NCBI RefSeq assembly: GCF_000005505.3
Contig: NC_016135.3
Span: 17,392,613 to 17,456,612 of the forward strand
From: Brachypodium distachyon
Taxonomy: Eukaryota > Streptophyta > Magnoliopsida > Poales > Poaceae
Length of the DNA stretch: 64,000 nucleotides
Direction: 5' to 3'
The position numbers and the translations under genes were made by a program. This document shows, piece by piece, positions 13,800-30,664 of the stretch. The notes beneath the pieces were generated by a model. That model had not been told where the DNA came from. It searched no databases and saw only the letters and a list, made by a program, of their open reading frames with translations. The first letter of the stretch is position 1. Every line of letters starts with the position of its first letter.

Positions 13800-13860
13800 T
13801 TACAAAATGTAACCAGTTCACTTTCGGCTCCGACGTTTCGAACCGAGGAGCCAACGAGCC

Positions 13861-14257
13861 GAGGAAATATCCGGTGCTTCAGCCCCTTTAGGTGCTACCG
13901 TGCTACCAATGCACGTTAGCACCTCTAGAAAGTTTTCAAAAATTTCAAAATAAATTGTGTGGGTTTATAAGATACGTGATTACCGCCTTACAATGTTCAA
14001 ATCCAAATTCATTATATGCATGGAGAAACAACAAAAACAAATCCAGACGTGAATAGGTCGCAAAAGGACAAAAACAGAAAGGACATAATTTTTGGCACTA
14101 TTCATGTATAATTTTTTTGTTCCTCTCTATGTATAATGAATTTAGAGTTGAAATTTTATGACAACATAGACACATGTCTAATGAACCCACTCAATTTATT
14201 TTGAATTTTTTGAAAAAAATTACACCTAAAGAGATGGGAGCGCCGGATATTTTCTCA
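13861..14257. mobile_element. Mutator-like fold-back MITE, 397 bp, upstream of APC2
   Basis: A perfect 9-bp direct repeat, CAACGAGCC, stands at 13852-13860 and 14258-14266, the target-duplication size of Mutator elements. Inside it the ends are inverted (GAGGAAATATCCGG at the left, complement of GAGAAAATATCCGG at the right). Most of the rest forms two long imperfect arms (TTTCAAAATAAATTG, AATTCATTATA and others), so the element can fold back on itself. It has no coding potential. It ends 133 bp before the APC2 ATG and must overlap the promoter or leader. Confidence 0.8.
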
Positions 14258-14390
14258 CAACGAGCCAACCTCGCGATCGTATCTACCGCCGTCTGGGTTA
14301 GGCGCGCCCTTTCCCTTTCGAGTTTGGAGCTTTCGCGGTTCGTCCCTCATCGTCGCCTCCTCGCTCGGCCGAGGCCCGAGGCGCAAGGCG

Positions 14391-17300
14391 ATGCACCTGG
14401 ACGACGCCGACGGGGCCCTCGATTCGTGGGCCCGCTTCTGCTCCCTCTCGGGCGAGCTCGTCGGCGGCGCCGGCGACCTCTCTGTCGGTCCGCGCCTGGC
14501 GCCCGTCGTGGCGGACCTCTGCGCACGCGGCCTCGCCACGCTCGTCCGCGACTACTTCCTGCACAACCTCGAGGTTCGCAACCCAACGTCTCTCGCTGTT
14601 TCCCAACTCCCATGTCCTATTGCCGAGTCGCACGAGTAGGGATACGAATCGCGCTGCTGCGTGCTGGGTGCTCGTGAGAATGCCAGCGCCGAATTGCAGA
14701 GTAGCAGGTTGAGATAAAGGCCCCGTGCGTGTGTTTGTAAAAATGCCCAAGGCTGTTTTCTTCACTCCCGTATTCTATTGCCGAGTCGCACGAGTAGGGA
14801 TACGAATCGCGCTGCTGCATGCTGGGTGTTTGTGAGAATGCCAGCGCCGAAATGCAGAGGAACATCAGGTTAAGATAAAGGCCCCGTGCATGTGTTTGTA
14901 AAAATGCCCAAGTGAAATCCGGAGTGGAATCAGCGTTGGAATGTGGGACATAGGACTGGGTCAGTTTGCATTTAGTCTTTGGAAAAACTAACTTGACTCT
15001 GGTTCTTCTCCAATTATAACAACCAAGGTTGCTGTTCTTAGCCTTTAAGGTGCATCCTTCGAATGTGATCCCAATTACTCTTACTGGAATTTCTCTTAAA
15101 CATGAACAAAAAGATCATCGCAGTTTCCTCAAATGCTCAACACTGTTAATTTAAATCGTCACAACTCCACAAGCAAACCAAAACAGTTGTTAATCTGCAC
15201 ATTACTAATCAGGATAACTTTTAGAACTGGTGATGCCTGTTCCTTACTTAGAACGTTACATATAGCAAAAAAGGAGTTCTTGGAGGGTTATACCTCCAAA
15301 TGCTAGAACCATAATATAATCACGTGTATGCAAGTCCACATTTGGATTAGCCGAGTAGCTGCTGCAGTGGCTAATATGGTCTGTAAATTTTTTTAGCTTT
15401 GTGAATTGTTGATTTCTCGTTCAATTAATTAGGAGATGCAGATGAACAAGCTCATCTGTCCTAATGAGCTATAGTCAGGGAGGCCATAAACATTGAAGCT
15501 GTATTTACCCTACATCATACACTATGGCAACTTGGACTATTGAGACTAGCAGTTGCTTTCCGTCAATATTCATCAAGACTCGCTGCTCCTTCTCTGACTT
15601 CCCTTCCGTTATCCGTCAAAGATGCATCAACTCTTCTTCCACCTGTCGATATAGGTATTTGAAAGGAAAGAGAGCCAAAATACAGGTGTCAGATTGGTTG
15701 TGTCGCTAGAATATCTCTGTAGAGATATTATTCTTGCCAGACTGACTAGGAGGATATTAGTTTAGCTACCTCCTTTCCAGAATCAGTAATGAGAAGCCGC
15801 AAGATGGATCTGCAACTGTAATATCTTGTTTATTTACTACCATTGTCCCTTCAGTTCTAGTTGAATTAGACAAGCAGTCAACCTAGTCTTAAGATGCCAT
15901 ATTGGTTAGTGACTTGATGTTAGTCTGTTAACTTTGCTGAATTTCTCAACTTGCATCAATATATTGTTTCTGATGATACGGAAATATTTTATTTTGTTCA
16001 TTTCCCTTGTCAATCTATCCTTAGTTGTGCAGGAAACATTTAGGAACAATGCAGTCAAGATGTTCTGGCAGAAGTTTCATCCTTATTGCAATTCCTCTGC
16101 AGTAGAAAGAATTAAATTCTGTGTAAGTTATGGAAAACCTAATTATTTGTTTCTTTGAGCCTTTATTTTAAAATATAAATAATGGACATCTCATTTTTCT
16201 GACAGATTTTGGATCTTTGCCCATTTCAAATTTTGCTTATTTTTCTTATACAGCCAGGATCTGTAATCTTACATATGTTGAATCAAGAACAAAAAGAGAT
16301 AGATTATACTTAAAGGCTTAAAGCACTGTGTGCAAAATCCTTGCAGCAATGCAGATAGTTATCGGACGTGTTGAGAAGTGAATATATTTGCTAGACACTG
16401 GTCATAGATAAACTAGTAAACAAATATGGAATATGATAAAGCTCAGCTTTACCTTGAATATGTCGGTGTGGTTAGGAACTTAGAATTGCCCGTGTAATTT
16501 TGAAATGATATACACCATCAGATTAAATCACACTAGTTTGAACATGGATAATGTACCAAATGTTGATGTGTTAACTTACATAAAAATACCATCGGTAGGA
16601 TTTGACACACTTGGTTTCATTTGGTTAAGATCTTTCAGACCTGATCCCTCAACACCTGGTTTTATCTATGATTTTTCAGTAATATGATCTGTCAAAACAT
16701 GTATTCCAGGTTCAAGAAAGCTGGCCTGAGGATGTCTTAAGTATAGCATTGGAGGACATATGCTTGGAAAAGAGTTACCAGGAAAAATGTGTTCTAGTTC
16801 TAGTTCATGTTTTACAGTCATACGAGGAAAAGACAGAGAACAAACTTAAGACAGTTGAGTTTAGTTCCAGCTTAATGCCTAGGTACCAATTAATGGTATC
16901 TTCTGTACTACTGACAACACTGCCGTTGAGCTTTCCTGGTTAGCATCCTTTCTTTCTCCATTTATGAGAAGAAAAGTCTTGTGACACTGAATGATTATTG
17001 TGTTGGATACAGTTGTTTCCATTAATGCACCTTAGCGTATGGATTTTGTTGTTTCTTTGAGCCAGTCTTTACTATAATGAAAATGAACAAAAAAGAGAGT
17101 ATATTTTCTGTTCATTGTCGAGGTACTAGTTAATGGCACATTCGGTCCTGTGGTTTACCGCTTGATTTTGACCAGAAATGTTATGTTTGCTAATGCTTGA
17201 CACTTTACAGAGATTTTAAACATCTATTTCAAGAAGAAACTGGAAGAACTAAATACCATGATGGATGGATCTGATGAGACTGACCTTGCCTGTCACGAAC

Positions 17301-20300
17301 TTTTTGGAAGGAGCAAGGTCTCTGCTTGGGATTCTAAAATGGACATTGATGGCCAAGAAACTGTTATTTCAGAAAGTGGCAATTTGGTTAGGAATATTGG
17401 AAAAGTTGTTCGTGATCTTAGATGTCTTGGTTTTACATCCATGACTGAAGATTCTTATTCCTCTGCAATAATCTGGCTTTTAAAGGTCGGTGCACCCTTC
17501 TGTGTCAAACACCTACTTTATCTATTATTTTGGCATAGATACTCTGGAATTTCTGGCACTAAACTTATCTCAACTCATTCTCATCTGCAGTCTAAAGTTT
17601 ATGAACTAGCTGGCGATGATTACAGAATTCCTGTGCTTGGGCGTGTCAAGAAGTGGATTCAGGTACCCTTTAAGCTTAACAACCCCATTTTACTTGGTGC
17701 TTGCCATATCAATTTCGTTGTCGTCTCAAATCACATGCCTTTGTATTATACCCATCCCACTGAAGTAAAATTATGCTTTGTAAGCTAAGCCTGTTATACT
17801 CAATCTTCAAACTGGAGCAGGATGCACTATTTATGTAATAGAGATGTTACTGCAGTGCACCTGTCATGGTCCAGGGTGACCTTCAGAACATCTTTGCTAG
17901 TAATGTTCTTTCGGTTGTTTGTATCTCCTTTGAGACCAGTTATATGGCATGCTGGATTAGCATTTAGAGCTCTTATTATATTGTTCTAACTGTTCTGGGC
18001 CAATTGAATATGATAACGGGCTTATGGTTATATATTCTCCATGGATGCTGATGCTGGCATGCTAATTAGTACTTGTAAACGTGTTTGGTAACTGAACTTT
18101 TGGGTCTTGCTAGGCTGTTCAGTCACCAATCATATACCTCTACAGTCTACACCAGATGATACTTATCTCTTCAGCTCTTACTGACACTTTTTTTGTGTTC
18201 TGTCAGGCTGTTCCTCTTCAGTTTTTGCATTCTCTTTTGGCATATCTGGGGGACTCTGTTGACTATGAAAGTGGATTGTCTGGTCTGAAATCACCCTTAG
18301 CCTCACGCCCTTCTTCCTTCCCAGGGATTGGCGTTCCTTCGGAAGCCCTTCTGAGGTGGCACATGCGCCTTGAATATTTTGCTTATGAAACTTTGCAAGA
18401 CCTCAGAATTGGCAAACTTTTTGAAATTATAGTAGATTACCCTGAGAGGTTAGTCAATTCCCCCCCACAGATGATGTTGAAGATTTAATAGCATTGAGGT
18501 CTAAATATTGTATTATATGCTTCGGTATTTCTCTCACCCTTTAAGTATATTACTCCCTCCGATCCATGATAAGTGTCTCAGATTTAGTACAACTTTGTAC
18601 TAAGTTAATACAAAATCTGAGACACTTCTTATGGATCGGAGGGAGTATATACTCTTGGTTTTACTTGATCTATTCCACTTTGCAAAGTTTTTACATCTAT
18701 CATGTTTAATGTCCCTGTATTCTTCCAGTCTTCCCCCATTTAACTAAAGTGCAATACAGTCAGAGCTTATGTATCAAGCTGTAGGTCACCTCGTTACCGG
18801 CTTATTGATTTCTTTCTGATCTCTTTTGGTTACTAATGTGTGTTTGATGGTCTGCTTTATCCACCTTGTACAAAGGATCTTGATTTTCTTTCATGTGTCA
18901 TTCTGTTCTTTCTCTCATGTTTGCATGCTTAGGTGTTAACCAAGTCTGTTGACATGGTCATCTCAAACATCTGAGCTCCCTTTTATGTCACAGTGATTCC
19001 ATTCTCTTGTTACTATGCGCGTGTTCTGAACTTGTGCAATATTTTAACATCTGGATTTTTTTGTGGCATCTATAAAGTTCTCCTGCTATTGAAGACCTAA
19101 AGCAGTGTTTGGAGTACACTGGTCAGCACTCTAAGCTTGTTGACTCTTTTATCTCGTCATTGAGATATCGCTTGCTTACTGCTGGTGCCTCAACTAATGA
19201 TATATTGCACCAGTATGTTTCCACTATCAAGGCATTGCGGTCAATTGACCCCACCGGGGTATTCTTGGAAGCAGTTGGTGAACCAATTAGGGATTACCTG
19301 AGAGGTAGAAAAGACACTATCAAATGCATAGTGACAATGCTAACTGATGGATCTGGAGGAAATACAAATGGGTCAGGAAATGCTGGTGATAATCTTCTTG
19401 AAGAATTGAACAGGGATGCTGAAAACCAGGAAAATGCTGACTATGATGATCATACAAACATTGATGAGAAGCAAGCATGGTTAAATTCTGAAAGGTATAA
19501 TTTATTCAGTACATTCACCATATTGCTTCTTATTCCTTGAGCCCTAAGGAAATTGCTCTTAAGATTGAGAACTGTGGTTCCCACTTTTACAGCTGGGAAC
19601 CTGATCCTGTAGAAGCAGATCCACTGAAAGGCAGCAGGAATAGGAGGAAAATTGATATACTTGGACTGATGGTCAGTATAATTGGCTCAAAGGACCAACT
19701 GGTCAATGAATATCGTGTAATGCTGGCAGAAAAGCTGCTCAGCAAATCTGATTTTGATATAGATTCCGATATCCGCACACTGGAACTTCTAAAGGTTAAG
19801 ACTAATTTTTTATTAACCCATACTTAGTTATGTTTTCAAGACATTTTGATTGGATTGCGCGTGATGTGTTATGCCTTTGCTGTAGCCTTTATCTCTCATG
19901 ATTATCTTGTTTTGGCAGATTCATTTTGGTGAGAGCAGCATGCAGAAATGTGAGATTATGCTTAATGACTTGATCGACTCCAAGAGAACCAACTCGAATA
20001 TTAAAACATCTTTATTGAGGACATTTGAAACTGGTATCATTCAAATACTGCATGTCCCTTCAGAAACCAAATGTTCAACTATTTACTGCGCCTACATCTG
20101 AACCCTTGTTTTTCGTTGGTAGTTGCTGGGCAAGAAGAGACAGAAATGTCTCATGATGTTCTTGATGCTACCATAATTTCTTCGAACTTCTGGCCACCAA
20201 TTCAGGTATTGCGAGTAAAGCTTTTATCTAAACAATGGAGGTACCCCCCCCCCCCCCCTCCCCTTTATTTCATGTTGTGGATGAGCTATTGTTAATGACA

Positions 20301-21984
20301 CTGCATTTCAATGAAGTATAACATGCTACTCCCTCCGTCCCATATTAAATGACTCAAATTGACCCAAATATGGATGTATTTATGCCTAAACAACGTCTAG
20401 ATACATGTAATAGAAAGTCACTTAATATGGACAGAGGTAGTATATTAATCATGATATGGAATTGAGCCAGGAGCAAATGTAAATTGGTAAGATGATTGGC
20501 ATGTCTATCCTGTTGTACCGAGAGTATGCACCACACTAATAATCATGATATGGAATTGAAGGATTGTATCGTACGCATTTTCGATGTATTTTCTTGATTC
20601 ACTAAACCTCTATATCTACTGCAAATGTAGACAGAAGATCTTGCCGTTCCTGCTTCAGTTGATCAAATGCTGTCTGATTTTGCAAAAAGATTCCATCAGA
20701 TAAAAACTCCGCGAAAACTATTGTGGAAGAAAAATCTTGGAATGGTCAAGGTTGGAAGACAAACTTGAATTTAATTGGTATAGTTCAGTAACTGAAGATT
20801 GAAGAAGCATGTGATGCCCTCTTATTAATTATTTTTTCTTTTCCAGTTGGAACTGCAATTTGAGGACAGAAATATGCAGTTTACTGTAGTACCTGTTCAT
20901 GCTGCAATTGTAATGCGCTTTCAAGAGAAACCCAGGTAATAAATCAACTTCGTTCTGTATATCTCTTATGTACTCCTACTAAAATCTTCTAATCTTATCA
21001 GCTGGACTTCAAAGACACTTGCTACAGAAATCGGCATACCTGTAGATTCTCTCAACAGAAGAATAGGTTTCTGGACAAGCAAGGTGAGGCACATATGTTT
21101 ATGAAGACATATTTTTCTTTTTCATGTGTGGAGTTACTGCCTTTTGAACTCTACACCTACAATACAAAAAAACATGATGAAATGGTTTTAATATTTAAAT
21201 TTCAATCAAATGAACTTGATGGTTGTATCTGGATCAGAGTTCTGCACACAATATATTAGCTCGTACTTTCTGTTATTGGCCTCGAAATGCACATAAGATA
21301 CTCTAAACATGATCCGCTACAGGAAATTCCTGAGCAAACTTCTTAATATAATCTGGTTCAGAAGCACATCTAAGCATTTCATACTATATGTCGTAGGGGG
21401 TCCTGACTGAATCAGTGGGGCCAGACGCTGATGATCACATCTTCACAGTTGTTGATAGCATGTCTGATGTCAACAAAAATAGCATTGTGAATGAAAGCTG
21501 TGAAGCGTTCCAAATGACTGAGGATGAAGGTGAAAGCTCTGTTGCCTCTGTTGAGGAACAACTTAAGAAAGAAATGACAGTCTATGAGGTTCAACTCCTT
21601 GCCATCTTTGATCTTTTTTCTGCAGTGTTCACAACATACCTTGTTTCTTTTCTCCCCATTTCTCAGTTCTCCCTATTTTAACCGGTCATTCTACTTATCT
21701 GGCTGCACTGCAGAAATTCATCATAGGAATGTTGACCAATTTTGGCAATATGACACTGGACAAGATACACAACACTTTAAAGGTAGGAATTGTTTACCTT
21801 TTCTATCATTCACATTTTTGTCTGCTCTTTAAGTTCTTAGTTCTTATAATATTAATGGTTCCAGATGTTCTGCGCCGAGCCGTCATATGATAAATCACTG
21901 CAGCAACTGCAGAGTTTTCTTTCTGGTCTAGTATCAGATGAAAAGCTTGAAATGAGAGATGGATTGTACTTGCTAAAGAAGTAA
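14391..21984 (+). CDS. APC2: Anaphase-promoting complex subunit 2 (cullin-like scaffold), 859 aa
   Basis: Sixteen exons: 14391-14573, 16033-16122, 16710-16938, 17211-17485, 17591-17662, 18207-18448, 19078-19494, 19593-19794, 19919-20033, 20123-20205, 20631-20750, 20847-20935, 21002-21083, 21397-21588, 21714-21782 and 21865-21984. Phases agree throughout and give 859 residues, the usual plant APC2 length. APC2 is the cullin subunit of the APC/C ubiquitin ligase; it binds the RING subunit APC11 and drives degradation of cyclins and securin in the nucleus. Seen directly: the cullin-homology core (DILGLMVSIIGSKDQLVNEYRVMLAEKLL in the 19593 exon region, then ISSNFWPPIQ and KTPRKLLWKKNLG), and a short C-terminal winged-helix segment ending GLYLLKK. 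The start at 14391 gives a first exon that fits the family N-terminus. Intron 1 carries a 158-bp tandem duplication; introns 6 and 10 carry Stowaway MITEs. A Mutator-like MITE ends 133 bp before the ATG. Confidence 0.96.
14615..14911. repeat. 158-bp tandem duplication in APC2 intron 1
   Basis: TGCCGAGTCGCACGAGTAGG begins at 14621 and again at 14779, and the two units stay highly similar through GATAAAGGCCCCGTGC and AAAATGCCCAAG. It starts 42 bp after the donor of exon 1. Confidence 0.92.
18553..18645. mobile_element. Stowaway-type MITE in APC2 intron 6
   Basis: CTCCCTCCGATCCATGATAA at the left and its complement at the right, TA target duplication at 18551-18552 and 18646-18647. It is the same subfamily as the element at 307-400 (both contain AAGTGTCTCA in the arm). 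Confidence 0.9.
20329..20440. mobile_element. Stowaway-type MITE in APC2 intron 10
   Basis: Ends CTCCCTCCGTCCCATATTAA and its complement; TA on both sides (20327-20328, 20441-20442). The internal arm has the motif ACGTCTAGATACATGTAA, shared with the element at 30012. Confidence 0.88.
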
Positions 21985-22357
21985 TATCCAGATTAGCAAA
22001 TCGGATTTTAGCCGATAGACAAAGACAATATGTGATCATTCCAATCCAAATGTATTTGATTATTTTCGTTTTCGTGCCAGAAACGGAAAATTCCATTATG
22101 CCCCCATTTTACTTCAGTACTGTTCGATAGTTCTAGTTCCACCGAGACTGTTAAGAGGTTCAAGACTTTGATGGGACTTGCAGAACCAAACTATCATTCC
22201 TAATTCCACGGTAACTAATAAAATTATCTACAAGGACAGCAGTTCTGGCACATATACCAAGCGGGTAGAGAGTGTTTCAGGATTCACCACTTCACTAGTC
22301 GCTGACAAAACGTGAAACAGACAACACTCATCGTGTCTTCAAAAATTATTTATAGTA

Positions 22358-22481
22358 CTTCCTCCGTCCAATAAAAGATATCTCAACTTTGACTAAATTT
22401 GAATGCATCTATACACTAAGTCATGTCTAGATACATTCAAATTTTGAAAAACTTAAGACATCTTTTGTTGGTCAGAGAGAG
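22358..22481. mobile_element. Stowaway-type MITE between APC2 and ELP3
   Basis: Left end CTTCCTCCGTCCAATAAAAG, right end complementary with a few changes; TA at 22356-22357 and 22482-22483. It lies in the 723-bp spacer between the two convergent genes. Confidence 0.85.
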
Positions 22482-22707
22482 TACTTATTCTACGATATAT
22501 TTGGTAAAAACAGTTGTACGTGGATGACACCCTTCCACCCTTCCGCCAAGGTGTATTAAGCCATCGGTATATACTACACTCAGTTCTCTAAAAGGTCAAA
22601 CAAGGAGATAAAAAAATAACTATTAATGTTACAGATACATTTCACTAACAGAATGAACACATTGATTCTGTATTCGCAATACAAGCACTATTTGATACTA
22701 AAGTACA

Positions 22708-26389
<3,682 letters not shown>

Positions 26390-29098
26390 ATGGACGGCGG
26401 TGGCGAGGAAGGGCAGCAGCAGCAGCACCTGGTGCTTGCGCACAAGCTGTTCCTCCTGTCGCACCCAGATGTCGACGACCTCGCCAAGGTCGGCCTTCGC
26501 GGAGAGGTCCTTGCCGCAGTGAAATCCGATGGTAGTAAACCCCCCTCATCGAATCTGCTTCCTCGCATGTGGGACGGAGTTGGGGAGGCTTGATTTGATC
26601 GTATGTGCTTGTTCCAGACATGGCGGCGCTGTACGAATCGCTCGCGGCCGACGGCGTGCTGGAGATGGACGCGCCGCTGCTCGCGGAGATGCGCACCAGG
26701 ATCGAGGAGGAAACCCGGAAGCTTGACGAGAAGTGAGTGGATCTCGCTGATTTTATCCTTTCCCTGCTCGAATTTTAGGCTAGGTCCTAGGATTTCGACT
26801 TCTGAAAAGTCATGGCTGATGCATGTGTTGTGTGATGTGCAGTTCGCAATTGACCACTCGAGATAGATTTAACTATTACTTTATTACTTGGTCCTGAAAA
26901 TCCAAAAGGTTGCGAGCTTAGGCTCTACTCCCTCCGTTCCATAATTCTTGTCTCAAATTTGCCCCCAAATGGATGTATCTATTACTAAAAGATGTCTAGA
27001 TACGTGTAAGATTTGGACAAGAATTATGGAACGGAGGTAGTAGTTTGTAGCTAGTGCTGGACTTCGTTATTTGTTTTTGCTGCCTCTGTTTAAAACTCAC
27101 AGATGCTGGCCTGCTCCAGAACATCTGAACTGAACACATTTACTACCAGAGTCCCTATTTTGAGATACTTTTTTTTACTGGTATTTTGAGAAAAAAAATT
27201 TGTCCCTATTGGATGCAATAAGCACTATTTCTTGCACTGTTCTGGTTGCTCTTGAGCACTTTGCTAGGTTCATACTGATTCCCCTCCTCCCCCCATGCAT
27301 TTCAATATGCCATTTTAATTAAAAAAAATACAGTAATAGATTTTCGACCTTCTGATCTAACCAAATTTGTCATTCCTACGTTGTTTGCCATAACCAATAG
27401 CAAGGGCATACTAAAGTGGCCTTGTTTAGGTTATTTACAACCATCTAAAACACAAGTTTAGCAATGGCTGATAGTAAAATGCAGAATTGGTGTATGCAAA
27501 AACAATCGCTGATCTCGAGGAAGGGCTGCAATTTAAGCATTCCGAAATTTTGCTGCAAACATCATTCCGTTTGGTCCAAGTGAAAATCTGTGCTCTTGGT
27601 ATATAGATTCTGAAGTGTAGTGCCTTTTCCCCTCCATATTCTGTTTCATCTGAGCTGCCATTATGATATTTTTGTTGTTAGCTTCTCTTCATTAAGATCA
27701 CTTATTTATGCATAAAGGATCGCTGATGCTGAAGAGAATTTGGGTGAGAGTGAAGTCCGTGAAGCCCATCTAGCCAAATCCTTGTATTTTGTAAGGGTTG
27801 GCGAGAAGGTATATAACAATGGTTTTCTACACCATGTTAGCTTGTAGATGCATGTCTCATAAAAATTAATCTGACCTAAATATCCAAAACTTCAGGAAAA
27901 AGCTCTGGTGCAACTTAAAATTACTGAAGGAAAAACTGTAGCTGTTGGGCAAAAGATGGACCTCGTTTTCTACACTCTACAGATTGGCCTTTTCCATATG
28001 GACTTCGATCTCATCTCAAAGTCCATTGACAAGGCCAAAATGTAAGCATGAAGTCTTTTGATTTAGCTATTATCTGTTCTAATTGTTTTCCATATGGAGT
28101 ACTAAGCAATTTTCCTGATTGAAGCTTGTTTGACGAGGGTGGTGATTGGGAGAGGAAGAACAGATTGAAAGTGTATGAAGGCTTGTACTGCATGGCCACT
28201 AGAAATTTTAAGAAGGCTACTAGCTTATTTTTGGATTCTATTTCAACTTTTACGACTTATGAGTTGTTCCCCTATGATACTTTCATCTTTTACACGGTCC
28301 TTACCAGTGTTATCACGCTGGACCGTGTATCTCTAAAACAGAAGGTATTATTCATCTTTTTCCCTTCAAGTCTGTTTGGATGTAGACATGATTTCTGTTT
28401 AACAAGGGTGTTGACAGGTTGTAGATGCACCTGAGATCCTGGCTGTAATTGGCAAAGTACCTCACCTCACCGAGTTTCTCAATTCCCTCTACAATTGTCA
28501 GTACAAGTCATTTTTTGCAGCATTCTGTAAGTTGGCAATCAGTTTATTATGACATATTCTTGCAATTATTCTGATGATCAGTGATTCTCGTTTGGCTGTT
28601 CTGGTGGGTTTTATCTCTATGGATTTGTCATATCTTGTTGATGTTCGTTTTCAGCTGGCCTGATGGAGCAGATCAAGTTAGACCGTTACTTGCAACCTCA
28701 TTTTCGTTACTTTATGCGTGAAGTGCGCACTGTTGTCTACTCACAATTTCTTGAGTCATACAAGAGTGTGACGATGGAAGCAATGGCTGCCTCATTTGGT
28801 GTGACAGTTGATTTCATAGACCAGTAAGAATTTTTGCTGATGTTTCTCGCGTAGTCATGTCCTGTACTGCTGCTGATATTGTGATTGACAGTTTGATGGG
28901 ACTAACATTTTCCGCCAATGCAGAGAATTGTCACGCTTTATTGCTGCTGGGAAGCTTCACTGCAAGATTGATAAGGTTGCTGGTGTCTTAGAGACAAACC
29001 GGCCTGATGCTCGGAATGCCTTCTACCAGTCAACCATCAAGCAAGGAGACTTCCTGCTGAACCGCATCCAGAAGCTCTCTCGAGTCATTGACCTGTAG
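26390..29098 (+). CDS. RPN7: 26S proteasome lid subunit RPN7 (non-ATPase subunit 6), 388 aa
   Basis: Eight exons: 26390-26531, 26618-26732, 27718-27808, 27896-28041, 28125-28344, 28418-28526, 28655-28823 and 28924-29098, all with GT-AG borders and consistent phase, giving 388 residues as in other plants. RPN7 is a structural subunit of the 19S lid in cytosol and nucleus. The N-terminal helical repeats ([48 protein letters not shown]) are followed by a PCI domain in the C-terminal half ([40 protein letters not shown]) and the conserved tail [14 protein letters not shown]. The start at 26390 is chosen by family length; the frame is open upstream but has no family similarity. The leader is rich in CT repeats. 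Intron 2 contains a Stowaway MITE (26928-27040). Confidence 0.96.
26928..27040. mobile_element. Stowaway-type MITE in RPN7 intron 2
   Basis: CTCCCTCCGTTCCATAATTC at the left, inverted at the right; TA at 26926-26927 and 27041-27042. The arms pair over nearly the full length. Confidence 0.88.
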
Positions 29099-29758
29099 GC
29101 TTTCCTTGTGTTGGAGCAGCTCCTTGCCAGAATCCTCAATCTCACGGTACAAGACTATTTGCTTTGGCTCCTTGAGAGTCCTAGCAGTAGCGGTTTGCAT
29201 TTTGCATTTCAGGTCTGTCGCAGGGGGAAAGAGTCAGGTTAATCTATTTATTTTTTATCTGAGAATTTGACCTGTAACCTAAATATATGGATCGAGGAAA
29301 CTATAGAGCGTTGCTTGTAGACAGTTGCTTCTCTGATAAATCCATCCATTTATTTCGACTTATGACTAGTGTGTTACCATTCTTCCTCCAAAAAAGAACT
29401 TGCGATGTTTCAAAGTTGAGCTGCACCAGCAAAAGCTAGGAATTCAAAATTGCACGGCTAACAAAACACAGCAGAAAACTATCACTAATGGTCGCATGAT
29501 TCCTTGAATATACGAGAACAGAAACAAAAATGTACGAACGTCAGATACTCTTGATCCTAGAGGGTTGAAAAACTATATGAATTAGCATCATCAACGATGT
29601 TTGACACCAGGACAAAAACAATGAAATTACATGAAAACCATTGTAAATTTCCGCCAGCGAGAGGTCTGAGTAGTATGATGAAAGTCACATCTACGGTGAA
29701 AATTCTATGAAAACCATTGTAAAATTTTAGAAGTCATATGTTAGGGAGTGGTTTTTTA
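29099..29758. other. 3' UTR and downstream flank of RPN7
   Basis: No coding potential. The first 250-300 bp are probably 3' UTR. Two Stowaway elements follow. Confidence 0.5.
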
Positions 29759-29760
29759 TA

Positions 29761-29891
29761 CTCCCTCTGTCCAACAAATGATGTCTCAAGTTTGTCAAAA
29801 TTTGGATGTATCTAGACATGACTTAGTGTATAGATGCATTCAAATTTAATCAAAGTTGAGACATCCTTTGTTGGACGGAGAACGGAGGAAG
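29761..29891. mobile_element. Stowaway-type MITE downstream of RPN7
   Basis: Left end CTCCCTCTGTCCAACAAATG, right end complementary but with a short duplication near the terminus; TA at both borders (29759-29760, 29892-29893). It is the same subfamily as the elements at 22358 and 59185. Confidence 0.82.
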
Positions 29892-30011
29892 TATGTAAAA
29901 TTGCGTTTGGCAGTAGAAAAAAACAAACTCATCATGAATAGAACAGCACACCTCCAACATATGCCATTTTTTAAGGTAATTTTTGGAACTTATAAACATG
30001 GTTACTACGTA

Positions 30012-30149
30012 CTTCCTCCGTCCCATATTAAGTGTACTACGTTAGGGACCTAAATATGAATGTATCTTTACCTAAATATGGATGTATATATTCTAAAAAA
30101 ACGTCTAGATACATGTAACAGGGAGTCACTTAATATGGGACAGAGGAAG
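30012..30149. mobile_element. Stowaway-type MITE downstream of RPN7 (second)
   Basis: CTTCCTCCGTCCCATATTAA and its inverted copy, TA on both sides. It lies only about 120 bp from the neighbouring Stowaway element. Confidence 0.85.
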
Positions 30150-30664
30150 TAGTTTGTATAGTGAGTTTGGTTTAGGTTGTTTTTTACCTGATATTTTGCC
30201 TGGGCAAAATTCTCAGAAATCAAACAACCGATAGACATGAAAAAATCCTAAGCAGTCAGATCCTCCAAAAATCATATGCAATTCCTTTAAATCAAAGAAG
30301 CCGCATAATATTTTGAATTCCTAGCTCATACAAAGAAAAAAGAAAGAAAACAAAGGCACTGATATTCCAGCAATCCACCAAACAGCATATCCTCAACAAA
30401 CTCAACGCTGTTTATTGGTCTATACGGTAATCCTGATTGATGTCACCACAAATGCCAAATCTTGCAGAAATCCTTCTGCATGTGTACATTTTGATCATGC
30501 AGTCCTCACGAAACCAAATACACTCTACCTGCCTAGAAACAGGGGGAAGCGAACTCACCGACCAAAGAAAAAAGAAGATTGAACAATACAACCATGGCCA
30601 AAGTTCCAGAAAAATCGTGCATGGGTCAAAGGATTGCACGATTGCAGTTGCTATTATAGGTATT
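30150..30664. other. 3' flank of the PP2A B' gene
   Basis: It should contain the PP2A 3' UTR on the minus strand. Nothing else recognised. Confidence 0.45.

Noticed and set aside
14174..14765. 167-codon plus and 155-codon minus frames over APC2 exon 1
   Set aside because: Out of phase with APC2; the first starts inside the Mutator-like MITE.
20244..20258. Run of 15 C in APC2 intron 10
   Set aside because: Simple homopolymer; its length may be a sequencing or assembly effect and it touches no splice site.
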